64,000 bases of DNA from Hofstenia miamia (taxonomy: Eukaryota > Xenacoelomorpha > Acoela), in the NCBI GenBank assembly GCA_004352715.1, contig SCFE01000001.1, positions 6,373,401-6,437,400 of the forward strand, in the 5' to 3' direction. Numbering within the stretch: position 1 is the first letter of the stretch; every line of letters starts with the position of its first letter. Of this stretch, positions 42,565 through 54,171 are shown piece by piece. Under the pieces are notes generated by a model. That model did not search any database, was not told where the DNA came from, and worked only from the letters and a program-made list of their open reading frames with translations. Both the position numbers and the translations under genes were made by a program.

Positions 42565-44063
42565 CTAGAATTTTGACAAGAAGAGTCTCTCCGGGTCAGC
42601 ACTCATTGGCTTGAAATTTTTCAGGTTATCCATAATGTCAAACTCCTGGGCATGTTCCCCATCATCGAATGTATCGTAGTCCAGCAGATTGTCAACCGCA
42701 TATTCATGATCCATATTGACTGTGACTGACACCGCATTTTGCGCAACAGTCATATTTTTTATTTTAAACTAGAATTCTCCACGTCCGTCCAGGATTGCAT
42801 GAACAACACTGTTCTGGTTTATCCATTTATTCAGAACAGACTCGATCGCAAATTTAAGAGACTGTTCCTTTCCGACGACTTGGTTAATGAACTTGATTAT
42901 TTTGCTAGCATCCTTGACATCTGCATCCGCATTTTGCAAATGTAGAGCACACTGCTAGAACATAAATGATATACCTGGAAAGGTTTCAGTATGCTTATAA
43001 TAGTTGACAGACTCGACCAACTGAAACCATTTAATTCATTGAGCATAACCGCCAACAGAACTGACTACAACTCCTGAAATGTTCTAACATATTTAAAAGT
43101 TAATTCCAACGGGTCATATCCTCAACAACAACTCTTAGTTCTGGTTGACCAAGTGTCTTTTGAATTGCAATAATTAATCTTGTAGGGATGACATTCGGTG
43201 AATTTTCGACGGTATTTGTCTCGCAGTTTCAATAACATCACAGAATTGAACCACATTTTCAGAATCGCTGTCCTCACTCTGAGGAGTGATTTGCTCATCG
43301 GCCATTTCGGAAACATCCTCTGTTAATCCAGTGACAAATCTTTTAAGAATCAAATTAATAATGTGACCAAGACAGGGGAAGTTGAACAAATTGAGAGCAC
43401 GACACGCTGTTTGCAAATCTGAGCTACAATTTGTTATTGGAAGATGAATGTCATTTATTCCTAGAGGATAATATTCCAACAAGTTCTTAATCATTGTCGC
43501 CACTTCATCGCCTCCGCAAAATCCAGCATATAGCAACAAACCCAGCATTATACTTTTTCTGTCAATATATATATATATATATATATATACACCCAAGAAC
43601 TTCTTGTTATCCACAGAAGTCCACTTATCAAACGATATTGTTAGCATTTGACTGCTGTCCCGTCTCAGGATTATTCCTTTTACTATATCAATCAACTATT
43701 CCTGCTGGGCTTCCAGTTCTTCATTCAAAGAGCTGTATATTACTTTCGCGAATAACATCCTGCTGTACCACGTTTGAAACACTTCACAATTTACAGCCTT
43801 CGTAATTGAAATCTGGTGCATGTATACATCCAAATTCTTCTTCGACTCGTGCCTTGGTCGTTTCACAAAATTAATTACATTTTAGTTACTAGGTGGTTGC
43901 GCAGGTCGTTTTTGCACAGAGAAACGTGTCTCTGCATGGTACTCGTGCCACTATTTTTAGCGCATAATACAGTATCAAATTTTCTCTCATCTTTCTTACT
44001 GTCATCCCGAAATTCCACGAAGAAATTATGATACACTTGGTTTGTCGAATTAATTTTTTCCAC
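42565..44063 (-). pseudogene. hAT-family transposase, decayed
   Basis: Read right to left: a BED-type finger region (FDTVLCAKNSGTSTMQRHVS with cysteines and histidine, 44063-43875). Then from about 43695 SQMLTISFDKWTSVDNKKFL (the T-x-D-x-W-T-S block with the first acidic residue) and later SDLQTACRALNLFNFPCLGH followed by IINLIL, the C-x-x-H-x-x-NL signature. Near 43165-43085 VVVEDMTRWNLLLNMLEHF matches the TRWNS block. The end region (42753-42565) has SADPERLF, similar to the hAT dimerisation motif. A (TA)n expansion at 43565-43589 inserts YIYIYIYI into the protein. Frame breaks between blocks make it inactive. TTCAAACTTAAACG / CACCCTG-type sequence at about 44275-44297 may be its 5' terminal repeat. 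Confidence 0.72.
43565..43589. repeat. (TA)n microsatellite inside the hAT transposase remnant
   Basis: About 12 TA dinucleotides, in frame with the transposase on the minus strand. Confidence 0.9.
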
Positions 44064-44522
44064 TCTACCCTCACCATTACCTCAGCCCCGTTATCACAGA
44101 CAGACACCTGAAAATATATAACAACCACAGGATAAACCTATTTTCGGTTGCTTATCAAAATTTATATAGCACATAAATTCGCAATCTGTTTTTAGAATAT
44201 GCTTTAAATTTAAATTAATGGCTTTGAATTTGGGTTTGAAGTTTGAAATTTTGAGGCGTCCGAGTTTGAGTTTGGCAATCGTTTAAGTTTGAACACCCTG
44301 AATATAGGGTAAAAAGTGATAAAAAAAATACAAAAACATACTTAAATAGATATAGAACGATAACTGCATAATTCACCAAATTCGTAGCACGCGGTATATA
44401 TTAAGAGTCAAGCAAATTTATTGCTAAAATAAACAAACAAGCAAATACTACAAACTACTATACATGTATATTTACAAAATTATAAATATGCACACTTACT
44501 TAAAGGGCGTAAATTTCAAATG

Positions 44523-45375
44523 TCAAATGAAATCTTTCCATGCACTTAATTTGTTTGATATTCCTAATAGTGATTGTTTGGATAATACAATTTTTTTAAT
44601 TTTTCTTTTGAAATGTTTATTTTGTTCCTTTTTTATTTCGAGATTTAAGTCATTCCATAATCTAGAAGCTTTAAATGAAAATGAATCTGGACGATTAATA
44701 CTACTATGCAAATTGTAGTTTCTATCACTGGTTTTGATATAATTGCTTAAAAAAGGGCGTAGATTTCGAATTGTGTACATACTTGTGTATCATACAAAGA
44801 GTTTGATATTCGATAAAGCAAGAACACTGCCACCTTTTATAACAGTGCTTACTGATTTATGCTTATCAATATAATTCAGAGTTCTTATTGCCCAATTTAA
44901 TATTTTTGCTAGTGATGATCGATTATTTAATGTGATATTTTGGAATAAAAAACAACAAAAGTTAAAGTTACTTAGCACAAAAGAGTTAAGCATTTGTGAT
45001 TGAAAGGACTGCCCTACATTGCGCAAATGATATAAATATTTAATACCAGAGGCCATTTTCCTACATTTTGATGAAAAAAATTCGGTAAAACGTAAATCTC
45101 TATCAATTACTACACCAAGATAATTAATAAAATTGCTTTGCTTAATTTCATTATCTCCTACTTTAATTTTGATATTAGAATTTTTTTGGTATTGCTTTGG
45201 CATGAAAATAATAAATTGTGTTTATCAGGATTAACTTTTAAGTTGTTTCTATTAAAATACCTAATAAGATTTTCAATATTTTTTGTTAAAAGCTTGGTTG
45301 CGTTTTTTAAAGTAATCTATATATCCTTGACATACAGTGCGAATAAAACTGGCCCTAATACTTATTTAAGAACAA
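44523..45375 (-). pseudogene. LINE reverse transcriptase C-terminal half with internal deletion
   Basis: On the minus strand a piece at about 45370 reads LGPVLFALYVKDI (polymerase block before the catalytic YxDD) and jumps within a few residues to NLIRYFNRNNLKVNPDKHNL, so the YxDD region is deleted. The next frame (45203-44790) gives NFINYLGVVIDRDLRFTEFF and MLNSFVLSNFNFCCFLFQN, and the last (44780-44523) NYNLHSSINRPDSFSFKASR and LWNDLNLEIKKEQNKHFKRK. Block order is that of a CR1-like LINE. It is related to, but clearly different from, the fragments at 62.7-64 kb. Confidence 0.68.
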
Positions 45376-45740
45376 TAGCATAGAAAACTTTGAATTCATA
45401 AAAAAGTATTGTCTATTATTAAACAAATTACAAGATATAAAAGTATATTTATTCATATCTATACCTTTTTAGTTTAATTCAAGTCGTTACCTTAGGTGAA
45501 TTTCCAAATGCATTATGGTAAAAATATAAATATTTATTTCTATTATTCTATTTCTTTTACTCGTATAAGTATAACTAATATATGCGCTTTTTGAGTACAT
45601 AATGTATTAAGGAAGTTTTTGTGTATAAATAGATTTGATGAAATTTTTATTTAAAATTAAATCGTTTATTTTGTTAAAAATTTTCAAATTGACACTTTAC
45701 ATCCTGCCTGTTTATTATACAGTTTAATTAGATTTCAGTT

Positions 45741-46320
45741 ATGCCCCCTACTATTTCGCTGTCTGACCTAAAAAATTTGAGCGATGCCCAATTTACCTCT
45801 GCTGTTGGTGGTCGGAAGAAAAACGCCTTCATTTGGATGCTGCGCCAAGCTGTCACTTCTCTTTCTACCTTGATCCCGTCCTCCAATGATGGTCTTGTTA
45901 TCGTATCATCCTTGTCTGATTCCCTCACAAAGCTTTCCTCCGATATTTCCTCACTACTATCTCAAATGTTCTCCTACAGTGCTGCTGCCTCACGTACTGT
46001 CTCATCTCTCCCCAATCATCCTGCTCCAAGTTTCACACCCACGCATGCGCCTCCTTCTGCTCTACCGCATCCTTCACGTCCTGACTCTCCATTTGTATCC
46101 TTCCATGTTGTCTGCGATCAAGAGTCTCATGTTGCACTCATGAATCCTGATGTGTTGTGGTCTGAAGCCATTTTGATTCGCTATTACCGCCTCTCTGATG
46201 ATGAGCGCAAATCTTTTGGCCTTCATCCCCGTAACTCTGGCTTTTTCTTATTGCTTGCCAATGCACACAGTCTTGTATCTTTGAACCGTCATCTGTTTTT
46301 AGAAACTTCTTGCAGTCTCC
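45741..46320 (+). pseudogene. LINE N-terminal (ORF1-like) region
   Basis: Open from ATG 45741. It starts MPPTISLSDLKNLSDAQFTS, followed by a Ser/Leu-rich segment, a Pro/His-rich stretch (PSFTPTHAPPSALPHPSRPD) and FGLHPRNSGFFLLLANAHSL. No RNA-recognition or zinc-knuckle motif is apparent. The open frame itself continues to 46511, but beyond about 46320 the endonuclease homology moves to another frame. The homologous stretch survives at 21.1-21.6 kb. Confidence 0.6.
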
Positions 46321-47100
46321 TGTTGACTTCATTTTCAACACTGAAACCTGGCTTCATCCCTTCATTGCTGACAGTGTTCTTTTTCCCAACTCTACTCTTA
46401 AAGTTCTTTATCCTATGGATCGATCCAGTGGTCGCAATGGAGGTGTTCTCATTGCTTCATATCTTCCTAACCTTGACATCCGTCCCATCTCATTCGATTC
46501 ATTATAATTAAATTTCTGTTGTGGCTGTGCTGTTGTTCTCAGTGACCATATTGTTTCTCTGCTCTGTTTTTACAATCCTCCTTCGAAAAGTGCCTTTCGC
46601 ATTCCCATTGCTGATTTATCATCTATGTTCGAGTCTTTTCATCACCAGTTTATCTTCCTCTCTCGTCACCTTGGCTTTTCCATTCGTCCTTATTTTCTTG
46701 TTTGTGGTGACTTCAATCTTCCTAATGTCTGCTGGAATACGCTCGACTCTACTGACACTTATGAGTCTGCCGTTTTAGAAGTTTTTGCCGGTTATTCTTT
46801 TGAACAACTTGTATTTTCTCCTACTTCCAGCTCCTCCCTGCTTGATTTGGTTCTGTGCTATCACCCCGATTACATATTCGACATATCTGTAATCCCTGTT
46901 CGTGCTAAGTTGTCAGATCACTCATTTGTCCGCTGCGATCTGTCTGTCAACTCTACTTCTCCATGTGGTTATCCGGCTGCTCCACAATATGCTCGATTTA
47001 ACAGTGACTTTCTATCACTTAATGCTGCTCTCTCATCTTCGTTCCCCGTTGTTAGTGATTCTTTCACAGTTGATGATTGGTTCACCTTCTTACACCAAGT
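46310..47100 (+). pseudogene. LINE apurinic-type endonuclease domain
   Basis: The frame 46310-46507 reads VDFIFNTETWLHPFIADSVL and DRSSGRNGGVLIASYLPNLD, matching the ETWL and GGVLI blocks of LINE endonucleases; a stop and frame change follow. The frame from 46625 continues YFLVCGDFNLPNVCWNTLDS (GDFN, catalytic Asp and Asn), then SLLDLVLCYHPDY and AKLSDHSFVRCDL (SDH, catalytic His). All the core motifs are readable, but in two frames. Confidence 0.75.
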
Positions 47101-47689
47101 TAGTTCCGTTTATGTTCCTCGTCGGTGTGCTTCTCTTCCTTTCTATTTCTCGTCCCTTACTGTGCACTCCTTGAATAAATTGGAGTCTTACAAACGCCAT
47201 TCTGGTACTACTGCTTCTTCGAAGCTTGCTTCTCTCGCAGAAGATATTATCAATTTTATGGAAATTGACAAAGTCTCTTTTCTGTCTAGCTTCTCGTCCG
47301 ATTCTCTTCAAGACTCTTTTTCCTTCCTGCGTTCTCTTCATTCCAAGCCTGAGCTCTCCAATTTGAGATGGAATCTTCTTTCTGCTCACTCTGACCTGGA
47401 GAAAGCTGATCTGTTCAACGCGTATTTTGCCTCTAACTTCTCTGGACCTGTCTCCATATGTCCTGGTCCGCCTGCTGCCTCCCCGCTAATCCGACTTTGT
47501 GATAATGACTTCAGCGCTCATGATATTTCTCTAATGCTTAAATCTTGCAAGTTGTCTGGTCCTGGCTATCCTGACGGTGTCTCTTCCTTTGTAATTCATG
47601 AAACTTCCTCCACGCTTTCTATCCGTTTAAAGCATCTTTACTCCTTCATTTGCTCCTCTAAGTGCTATCCCGCCTGTTGGAAGACATCT

Positions 47690-48377
47690 TGGATTTCTCC
47701 GCTGCTAAAATCTAAACAGCTTTCCTTCTTGCAGATCACGTCCTACCGTCCAATAGCTATTCTATCTCTACTGTCTAGCAGCTTAGAACTGAACGCCTTG
47801 TTTTTCGTTATGTATTCCCAAAAATTCGTCACCTCATCTCTTCTTCTCAGGCATGACAACCTTCCTGGTCGCTCTACGATTACTAACCTGTTCTATCTGA
47901 TCGAAAACTGCTACTTTCACTCTGATTGTAATGATCCTGGTTTTATTATCTTTCTTGACATTTCAAAAGCGTTTCATCCCCTCTCATTCCATTCTGCTTG
48001 ACAAGTTACGTTTGTTTGGTTTTGATGCGGATTTCATTGAACTGTTCCGGTCTTATCTGACCAATCGCCACCAATGTGTCAAAATCAGCTCGGCTATCTC
48101 TTCTCCTGTCCCCGTTACTAGTGGTGCCACTCAAGGCTCAGTGTTTGCTGTTCTTTTCTTCCTCGTTGCTATTAACGACCTCCCGCATTATGTTCTCAAC
48201 TCGTCTTGCCTGTTGTATATTGACGACACTGCGATTATTGATTTTTGCTGGTCTTTTGCTTCTAACATTTCTTCTGATCTTGAGCACTTGTCTAATTGGT
48301 CCTCTGTCAACCATCTTGATTTTAACGCTACCAAGGCATTTGGTATTTCCTTTTCTGTGGCTCCCCCTTCTGATTAG
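47690..48377 (+). pseudogene. LINE reverse transcriptase domain
   Basis: The frame ending at 48001 carries SYRPIAILSLLSSSLE, HDNLPGRSTITNLFYLIEN and GFIIFLDISKAF (first catalytic Asp). One base later in another frame come SILLDKLRLFGFDADFIELF, SGATQGSVFAVLFFLVAIND and LLYIDDTAII (catalytic YxDD). GSVLGPLLF has become GSVFAVLFF. The shift near 47970 splits the polymerase. Confidence 0.8.
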
Positions 48378-48903
48378 CCTCTACGTGAACTTTACTCCTC
48401 ATCACACACATCTTGGAGTTCAACTTGCTGCAAACTTAAATTGGACGGAACATGTGTCTTTGCGTCTCTGCAAAGCTAATTCCTCGCTATTTGCCCTTTT
48501 CCGTAATGTTCCTTTTAATACACGTCCGCTGTTAAACTCTCTTTGTTCAATTTCATTCCTCGCGCCATTATTCTCTACGCGTCTCCCTGCTGGTGGCCTT
48601 CTCGTGCTGTTCCACTCCATGGAACGTTTCCAGAAACGCGCTTTCAAATGGATTTCACCTGTGCCCTATAAAGACGCTCTTCTGAAATTCTCGTCTCTCC
48701 CACTGTCACTCCACTTTCATGCCTGTGATCTCCTCCTGTTCAATCGTTTACTGACTCGGAAGTTAGACCTTAATCCATTTGATTTTATCTCGTTCTCTAA
48801 CTCCCACTCTACTCGCGCTGATGGTGCTGTCACGTTCTCTGTTCGTCGTCTCAAGAAACATCGCACCCTTCACTCATTTTTCAATCGTGTTTGCTTCTGC
48901 TAA
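48370..48903 (+). pseudogene. LINE C-terminal domain
   Basis: After another frame change the open segment reads HHTHLGVQLAANLNWTEHVS, LRLCKANSSLFALFRNVPFN, then MERFQKRAFKWISPVPYKDA and LPLSLHFHACDLLLFNRLL, ending LKKHRTLHSFFNRVCFC and stop at 48903. LGVxLxxNLxWxxHV and the SFFxR end are the usual post-polymerase blocks of CR1/L2-type LINEs. Confidence 0.75.
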
Positions 48904-49122
48904 TTTCTTACTGACTCTAAATCCTCCAACTGCTATTGATTTTTTTCCTCGCCCACGACCTTCAAGAAATCTTTGATGTCTTTCCTCTTCGATGTTCCTT
49001 TGGCTCACTTTGACTACTTTTCCATCTGCTCGTACTTCATCCTGTGTGACTGCTCCCGTTGTCGATTGAATTGACTTTTTAATTTTTGTTTTGTTCCGCC
49101 CTAACCGGCTTAATAGAATCTT

Positions 49123-49148
49123 TTATTATTATTATTATTATTATTATA
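49123..49148. repeat. (TTA)n 3' tail of the LINE
   Basis: About eight TTA units terminate the element, a microsatellite tail instead of poly(A). Confidence 0.9.
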
Positions 49149-49565
49149 TACAAAATGTATTTATAACAATATTAGCGGAATGTATAATATTTTGCACTAA
49201 AAATTTATGCAACGCGGTCACGTTACCTATATATTCGGTTTTACGAATCGGTAAATAAAATTTCGAAATAAATTCTCTGAAAATGGCAAACGGTTGCAAA
49301 GAATAATTTATTTAAAAACCTCAAATAAGTAGGACTTGATATACACTAAAATGCATAGATTTGAATGAATATACGTTTATATCTGTAATTTGTTTAATAA
49401 TTAGTATTTTATGAATTCAAATTTTCTCCTTAAATATATACAGCGTGGTAACGCGTGCTACGAATTTGGTTAATTATTTAAACTTTTTACGTATATTATT
49501 GTATTTCTCATCGTTTTTGACCCTATATTAGTGTTTATTTTGTCCGCGTGCACTCTTATTCTATA

Positions 49566-50760
49566 TAAATATTTTGAAATAGTTTTTTTGTATTAATTTT
49601 ATAATTCAGAGATGCAATGATTGTTCAATTACAAGTATCTCATTTAATTAATGGACTTCCTAGTAAAGATTCCTAGTACTCCATGACCACGATGCTTACA
49701 AATAGTTTGTTGGCATAACTAAAGCTAGAAGTACAATCTAAAAACTTCTAATCGTCGTATTTTGCATAGAATCTGTCCTGCAAGCAAAAATTATTGTTCG
49801 TGTTAACTGATAGCACTCCATTGACTAGTTTCCTTGCTTCTAACAGTATTGAACATTCCGTCTTAAAATAATTCAAATTCTTCATAACTTTACAGCTCAT
49901 TTTTTATCCGAAACCATAGATGTTAATATATAATAGAAACTTGGATAAACAATTTCAAATCTAGCGATTATTTTACAATTGCTCAATTGCTGGTTATTTC
50001 GTTGTTCATCATGGCCGTCATTCTGAAGTCACTGAAGTCCCCAGGAGACGATGTGTGTCTACTAAAAGAATTGTTCAAATGTCTGTGTTCTCAATCCAGT
50101 GGTGAGGGAATTTCGAAATGTAATGTGTAGATTATTTCCCCCTTACTCTTCGAATGAAAACTTTCTTTTCGATAATATCAACCATAATATTGAAGATTTT
50201 GTGTTCTGAAAAATCTGAGTGCCACTTCATAATATACTTAGATTATTTCTTAGGATTTGCTCATGCTGAATTTCGCAGAAACAAAGAATCTATATTATCC
50301 CCAAAAATAAACTAAATATGCTATTTTTGTAGAGAAACATGCATTAAAAATTAATTTTTGAATCTATTATTTAAATTGCAGATGCAGAAACACTCCTAAG
50401 TTTCTTAAACTATTGGGAATTCAAATCCACTCTCGACAAAAATGTAATCAAATTCGAAAACAACGCGTTCAAATTCTAAAATGAAGTATTCTGTTTACGG
50501 AATTTTACATCTTCTCTATTTTGCTTTTTATTTCTATAATTTTTTATCTACTTAAATGTTGATTATTTTTTGTACTTTAATTTGTTTAATTTATTCATGT
50601 AAGAAACTATGATAAATATGGAAAATCATGTTATGAACTACTTTAGTTTGTGTAAAATATGGGGATAAGATAAAACTGAACAAAAAATAATTTTCAATGT
50701 AAAATAACGAACGGGGTTTTAATATCGTTCTCAGAAAGCACTTGGGCACAAAATTACGAC
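49566..50760. other. AT-rich stretch, no supported gene
   Basis: No convincing frame. AATCAAATTCGAAAACAACGC at about 50447 faintly resembles units of the 21-bp repeat near 36.5 kb. Confidence 0.4.
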
Positions 50761-50764
50761 AATC

Positions 50765-51230
50765 CAATGCATTGTCTAAATGTAACAAGACTGATTGGTA
50801 GTCTCCTGAAGGATATTGTAGATAGTCTCATCTACATTCCAGCTGTGTCTTAATTTGGGTTTTCATTGCAGTAAAACATTCTGCAATGGCGTTATCAAGG
50901 GGTGAATAAGGTGGCAATTTGCGAAATGTCAAATCAGATTTTCTAGCATTACTTTCAGCGTCGTTGACATGAAGCATTATTGAACACCATGACATTTTGC
51001 TTACGAAGTTTTGTAGCCATGTTTACTAAATATCTTAAAAACGATTCCTTGTTCACAAACTTGGAATAATATTCAGTATAAATATGACCGCGCTGAGGAG
51101 AAATTCTCATTATTATAATTAAGTTATTTGCTCCTTTCAAACTTCCTGTATATGTTCCAATGTTGGTTTTGTCAGTGTAAACGATTTCAAGAACTTTCTA
51201 CCTTGCTTCCTTTATCAACCGTATTGCACA
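50765..51230 (-). pseudogene. DDE (Tc1/IS630-like) transposase remnant
   Basis: The minus strand reads EIVYTDKTNIGTYTGSLKGA, then NNLIIIMRISPQRGHIYTEY, KFVNKESFLRYLVNMATKLR and QNVMVFNNASCQRR (the xxDNAxxHR block with its Asp changed to Asn). After frame changes come HFANCHLIHPLITPLQNVLL, like LPPYSPFLNPIENxFS, and KPKLRHSWNVDETIYNIL. The order of blocks is that of a DDE_3-type transposase. Stops and the lost catalytic Asp show it is dead. Weak traces continue upstream to about 51560. Confidence 0.5.
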
Positions 51231-52047
51231 TTGGTATCTACTGTTTTTGATATCAACTCGAGTATTTTCATTTGGTACAGTCCAGCATCATTTAGATGTA
51301 TAAGATACACCATTGACATCTTTTGCCAAACAAGAATGTGATGTGCATCTTCGAATTCAATGCCATAATTGAAAATCTTGATTATTCAGAAATCACTTTT
51401 TCCCAAAACGCGTTTACCAACTCATGTCTAGTAATCTTCCACCTTCTGAAGACTCCTCATCATTATTATATGCATCAATAACATTAGTGCTCAATTCTGG
51501 TGTTTTCTTATAGATTTTCTTATATTCTGTCGTAAATCACTCCTCACAGTGGTAAACATTTAATTTGTTGCACTTTTTAAATAGGCTTGAAACAAGATTT
51601 TTGTGTTTCAATTAAATATGTAGAAAATAACAATCCATTTCATATTTTGCTTTGAAACCATTGCTATTTTGTTAAATGTATTGTTCTCATATATTACATG
51701 TATTGTTTCATAATATATGATTTTTCATATCTACCATATTTTAATCTGAAAAAATTATGCAAATTTCCTGTATTCAAGTATATTAGAAATATCGATTTAG
51801 TAAATAAATAAAAGTATATAAATTAGGTCGAAAATTGAGTGTTGAATTTCTTTATATTAACTGGCGAATTTGATTTATCTATTGTCGAAATAGAACTCAA
51901 ATTCGACTTTGACGATGTTGTAATCGAAATAAAATTCTTTGTCAGTTTGAATTCCACATACTATAGTGAGGCCAATAACTGACAAAATGATATTTAATTA
52001 TTAATCCAAAACCCCTATTTATGCATTTCTTCAACCCTTTGAAAATA

Positions 52048-53047
52048 NNNNNNNNNNNNNNNNNNNNNNNNNNNNNNNNNNNNNNNNNNNNNNNNNNNNN
52101 NNNNNNNNNNNNNNNNNNNNNNNNNNNNNNNNNNNNNNNNNNNNNNNNNNNNNNNNNNNNNNNNNNNNNNNNNNNNNNNNNNNNNNNNNNNNNNNNNNNN
52201 NNNNNNNNNNNNNNNNNNNNNNNNNNNNNNNNNNNNNNNNNNNNNNNNNNNNNNNNNNNNNNNNNNNNNNNNNNNNNNNNNNNNNNNNNNNNNNNNNNNN
52301 NNNNNNNNNNNNNNNNNNNNNNNNNNNNNNNNNNNNNNNNNNNNNNNNNNNNNNNNNNNNNNNNNNNNNNNNNNNNNNNNNNNNNNNNNNNNNNNNNNNN
52401 NNNNNNNNNNNNNNNNNNNNNNNNNNNNNNNNNNNNNNNNNNNNNNNNNNNNNNNNNNNNNNNNNNNNNNNNNNNNNNNNNNNNNNNNNNNNNNNNNNNN
52501 NNNNNNNNNNNNNNNNNNNNNNNNNNNNNNNNNNNNNNNNNNNNNNNNNNNNNNNNNNNNNNNNNNNNNNNNNNNNNNNNNNNNNNNNNNNNNNNNNNNN
52601 NNNNNNNNNNNNNNNNNNNNNNNNNNNNNNNNNNNNNNNNNNNNNNNNNNNNNNNNNNNNNNNNNNNNNNNNNNNNNNNNNNNNNNNNNNNNNNNNNNNN
52701 NNNNNNNNNNNNNNNNNNNNNNNNNNNNNNNNNNNNNNNNNNNNNNNNNNNNNNNNNNNNNNNNNNNNNNNNNNNNNNNNNNNNNNNNNNNNNNNNNNNN
52801 NNNNNNNNNNNNNNNNNNNNNNNNNNNNNNNNNNNNNNNNNNNNNNNNNNNNNNNNNNNNNNNNNNNNNNNNNNNNNNNNNNNNNNNNNNNNNNNNNNNN
52901 NNNNNNNNNNNNNNNNNNNNNNNNNNNNNNNNNNNNNNNNNNNNNNNNNNNNNNNNNNNNNNNNNNNNNNNNNNNNNNNNNNNNNNNNNNNNNNNNNNNN
53001 NNNNNNNNNNNNNNNNNNNNNNNNNNNNNNNNNNNNNNNNNNNNNNN
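52048..53047. other. Assembly gap (exactly 1000 N)
   Basis: A round length indicates a gap of unknown size. Frames that span it are meaningless. Confidence 0.99.
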
Positions 53048-53829
53048 ATGTCATGCCGTGATATCTGAATTGCATCAATTGTCTTAATGTTGCCACAACA
53101 GTTTTCAATTAGTAAGTCTAGTTATTGTAGAGATCAATCAATACCTAGGGCTGGCAAATGATAAAATACATATTCCTCAGAATTTTTCACGAAAATAAAA
53201 ATTAAACAGTTTTGCTGATCTTATTTATATATTTTTACGTTTCTGACAAAGTTTAAGTATTTTTTATTAAGTTGATTTGGTGTCAGGAATGTTGTTTATT
53301 TAAGCTATTGAGGCAACTAGCATTCTCTAAGCTTTAACTTTTGCGGCTCATTTTTGCAGTCTAAGTCATCTTAGCTTAGAAAACAACTTGCGTGCACAAA
53401 CCCATTATAGCAGCCCGACAACTCGCGAGAACCATACCGCAAAAAAGTGACATTACAAAGTTTACTAATTATGTTAACGAACTTGAACGCTTTATACAAG
53501 GCAACCTATTTGTAGAATATTTTTCTCTTGAGTACAGCATACTGAAAGCGCCAAGGCGAAAAACCACTTCAAAGACAGGCCATTTCCCAAAGAGAAATCA
53601 CTTTTTTTGCGAGATTACTTTTATTTATTTCTGTCTTGGAGCAAATTTTTTTAGTGACCAACGTTTCCATTTTATGAACATGTTTGAAAATTGATATATA
53701 ACGAAATCCAGTGATGTGAATGAATAATTTTCCATAAATTTTCATAAATGAAGAGCCACTGCCCTTTAAAAACAAATAGATATATAGAAACAGTAGAATG
53801 AAGACTGCTCCACTGCAATTGCAAGTAAT
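53048..53829. other. Unassigned stretch upstream of a piggyBac-like remnant
   Basis: The frame at 53392-53694 begins in protein-like fashion (KPIIAARQLARTIPQKSDIT) but has no known domain. It may be an upstream part of the remnant that follows. Confidence 0.3.
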
Positions 53830-54171
53830 TTGATAGGTCACATGCCGACTCGACTACGTGCAAGAAAATGGTGGGGTAATTTATTGTTCCATGTTCCCAA
53901 TGTATCAGTGGTCACTGCACATGAGTTTTACAATCAGAGTCATCCAGCAAATAAGATTAATCACCATGATTTCTGGCTAGCAGTGGCTGGAACTCTAGGA
54001 AGTGGCAAATACCAAGGGTTCACTTGAGTGAACATTTGTTCTTGCACCCACTGTTGTATGATATGCAAGCATGGTAGATGTGTTATTTGTTCCAAAAATG
54101 CTAGCAGCATGTGCAAGAAGTGGGAACCAAAGTTTCTCAAGGCAATGTGTAGGAGCAACGAAATGAGTTTT
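53830..54171 (+). pseudogene. piggyBac-like transposase C-terminus with Cys-rich tail
   Basis: The frame reads MPTRLRARKWWGNLLFHVPN, VSVVTAHEFYNQSHPANKIN and HHDFWLAVAGTLGSGKYQGF, then TGA at 54025-54027. It continues in the same frame with VNICSCTHCCMICKHGRCVI and CSKNASSMCKKWEPKFLK, ending at TAG 54178. KKWWxxLxxxxxDVSVVNA is the region just after the catalytic core of piggyBac transposases, and a short C-x-x-C-rich finger is their usual C-terminus. The finger keeps about eleven cysteines within some 45 residues. One in-frame stop separates the two parts. The catalytic domain is not seen. Confidence 0.5.

Larger units (their letters stand above)
45700..49148 (+). mobile_element. CR1/L2-like LINE, nearly full length but frameshifted
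   Basis: In order: an N-terminal open region from ATG 45741 (MPPTISLSDLKNLSDAQFTS), an APE-type endonuclease (about 46300-47000), a reverse transcriptase (about 47700-48380), a C-terminal domain to 48903, a short 3' UTR and a (TTA)n tail at 49123-49148. The GC content is visibly higher than that of the surroundings, as expected of a younger insertion. The real reading frame changes at about 46320, 46505, 47970 and 48370, so no intact protein remains. It lies inside long-TIR element copy 3. Confidence 0.85.
44298..49565. mobile_element. Long-TIR element, copy 3, broken and split by LINE insertions
   Basis: The left piece at about 44298-44410 (GATAACTGCATAATTCACCA, GTAGCACGCGGTATATATTA) and the right piece at about 49440-49565 (TGGTAACGCGTGCTACGAAT, CATCGTTTTTGACCCTATAT, TTATTTTGTCCGCGTGC) are the facing inner arms of the family seen at 38.4 and 40.9 kb. 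The outermost ends (GGCGAACTTG) are lost. Between the arms lie a minus-strand LINE fragment and the long plus-strand LINE, so the interval records later insertions. Confidence 0.65.

Noticed and set aside
48420-48647. Arg/Glu-rich minus-strand frame inside the LINE
   Set aside because: It is the antisense of the LINE C-terminal domain; the charge bias comes from the Ser/Leu/Phe codons on the coding strand.
51942-53108. Open frames of 346-388 codons
   Set aside because: They span the 1000-N gap and contain no real coding sequence.
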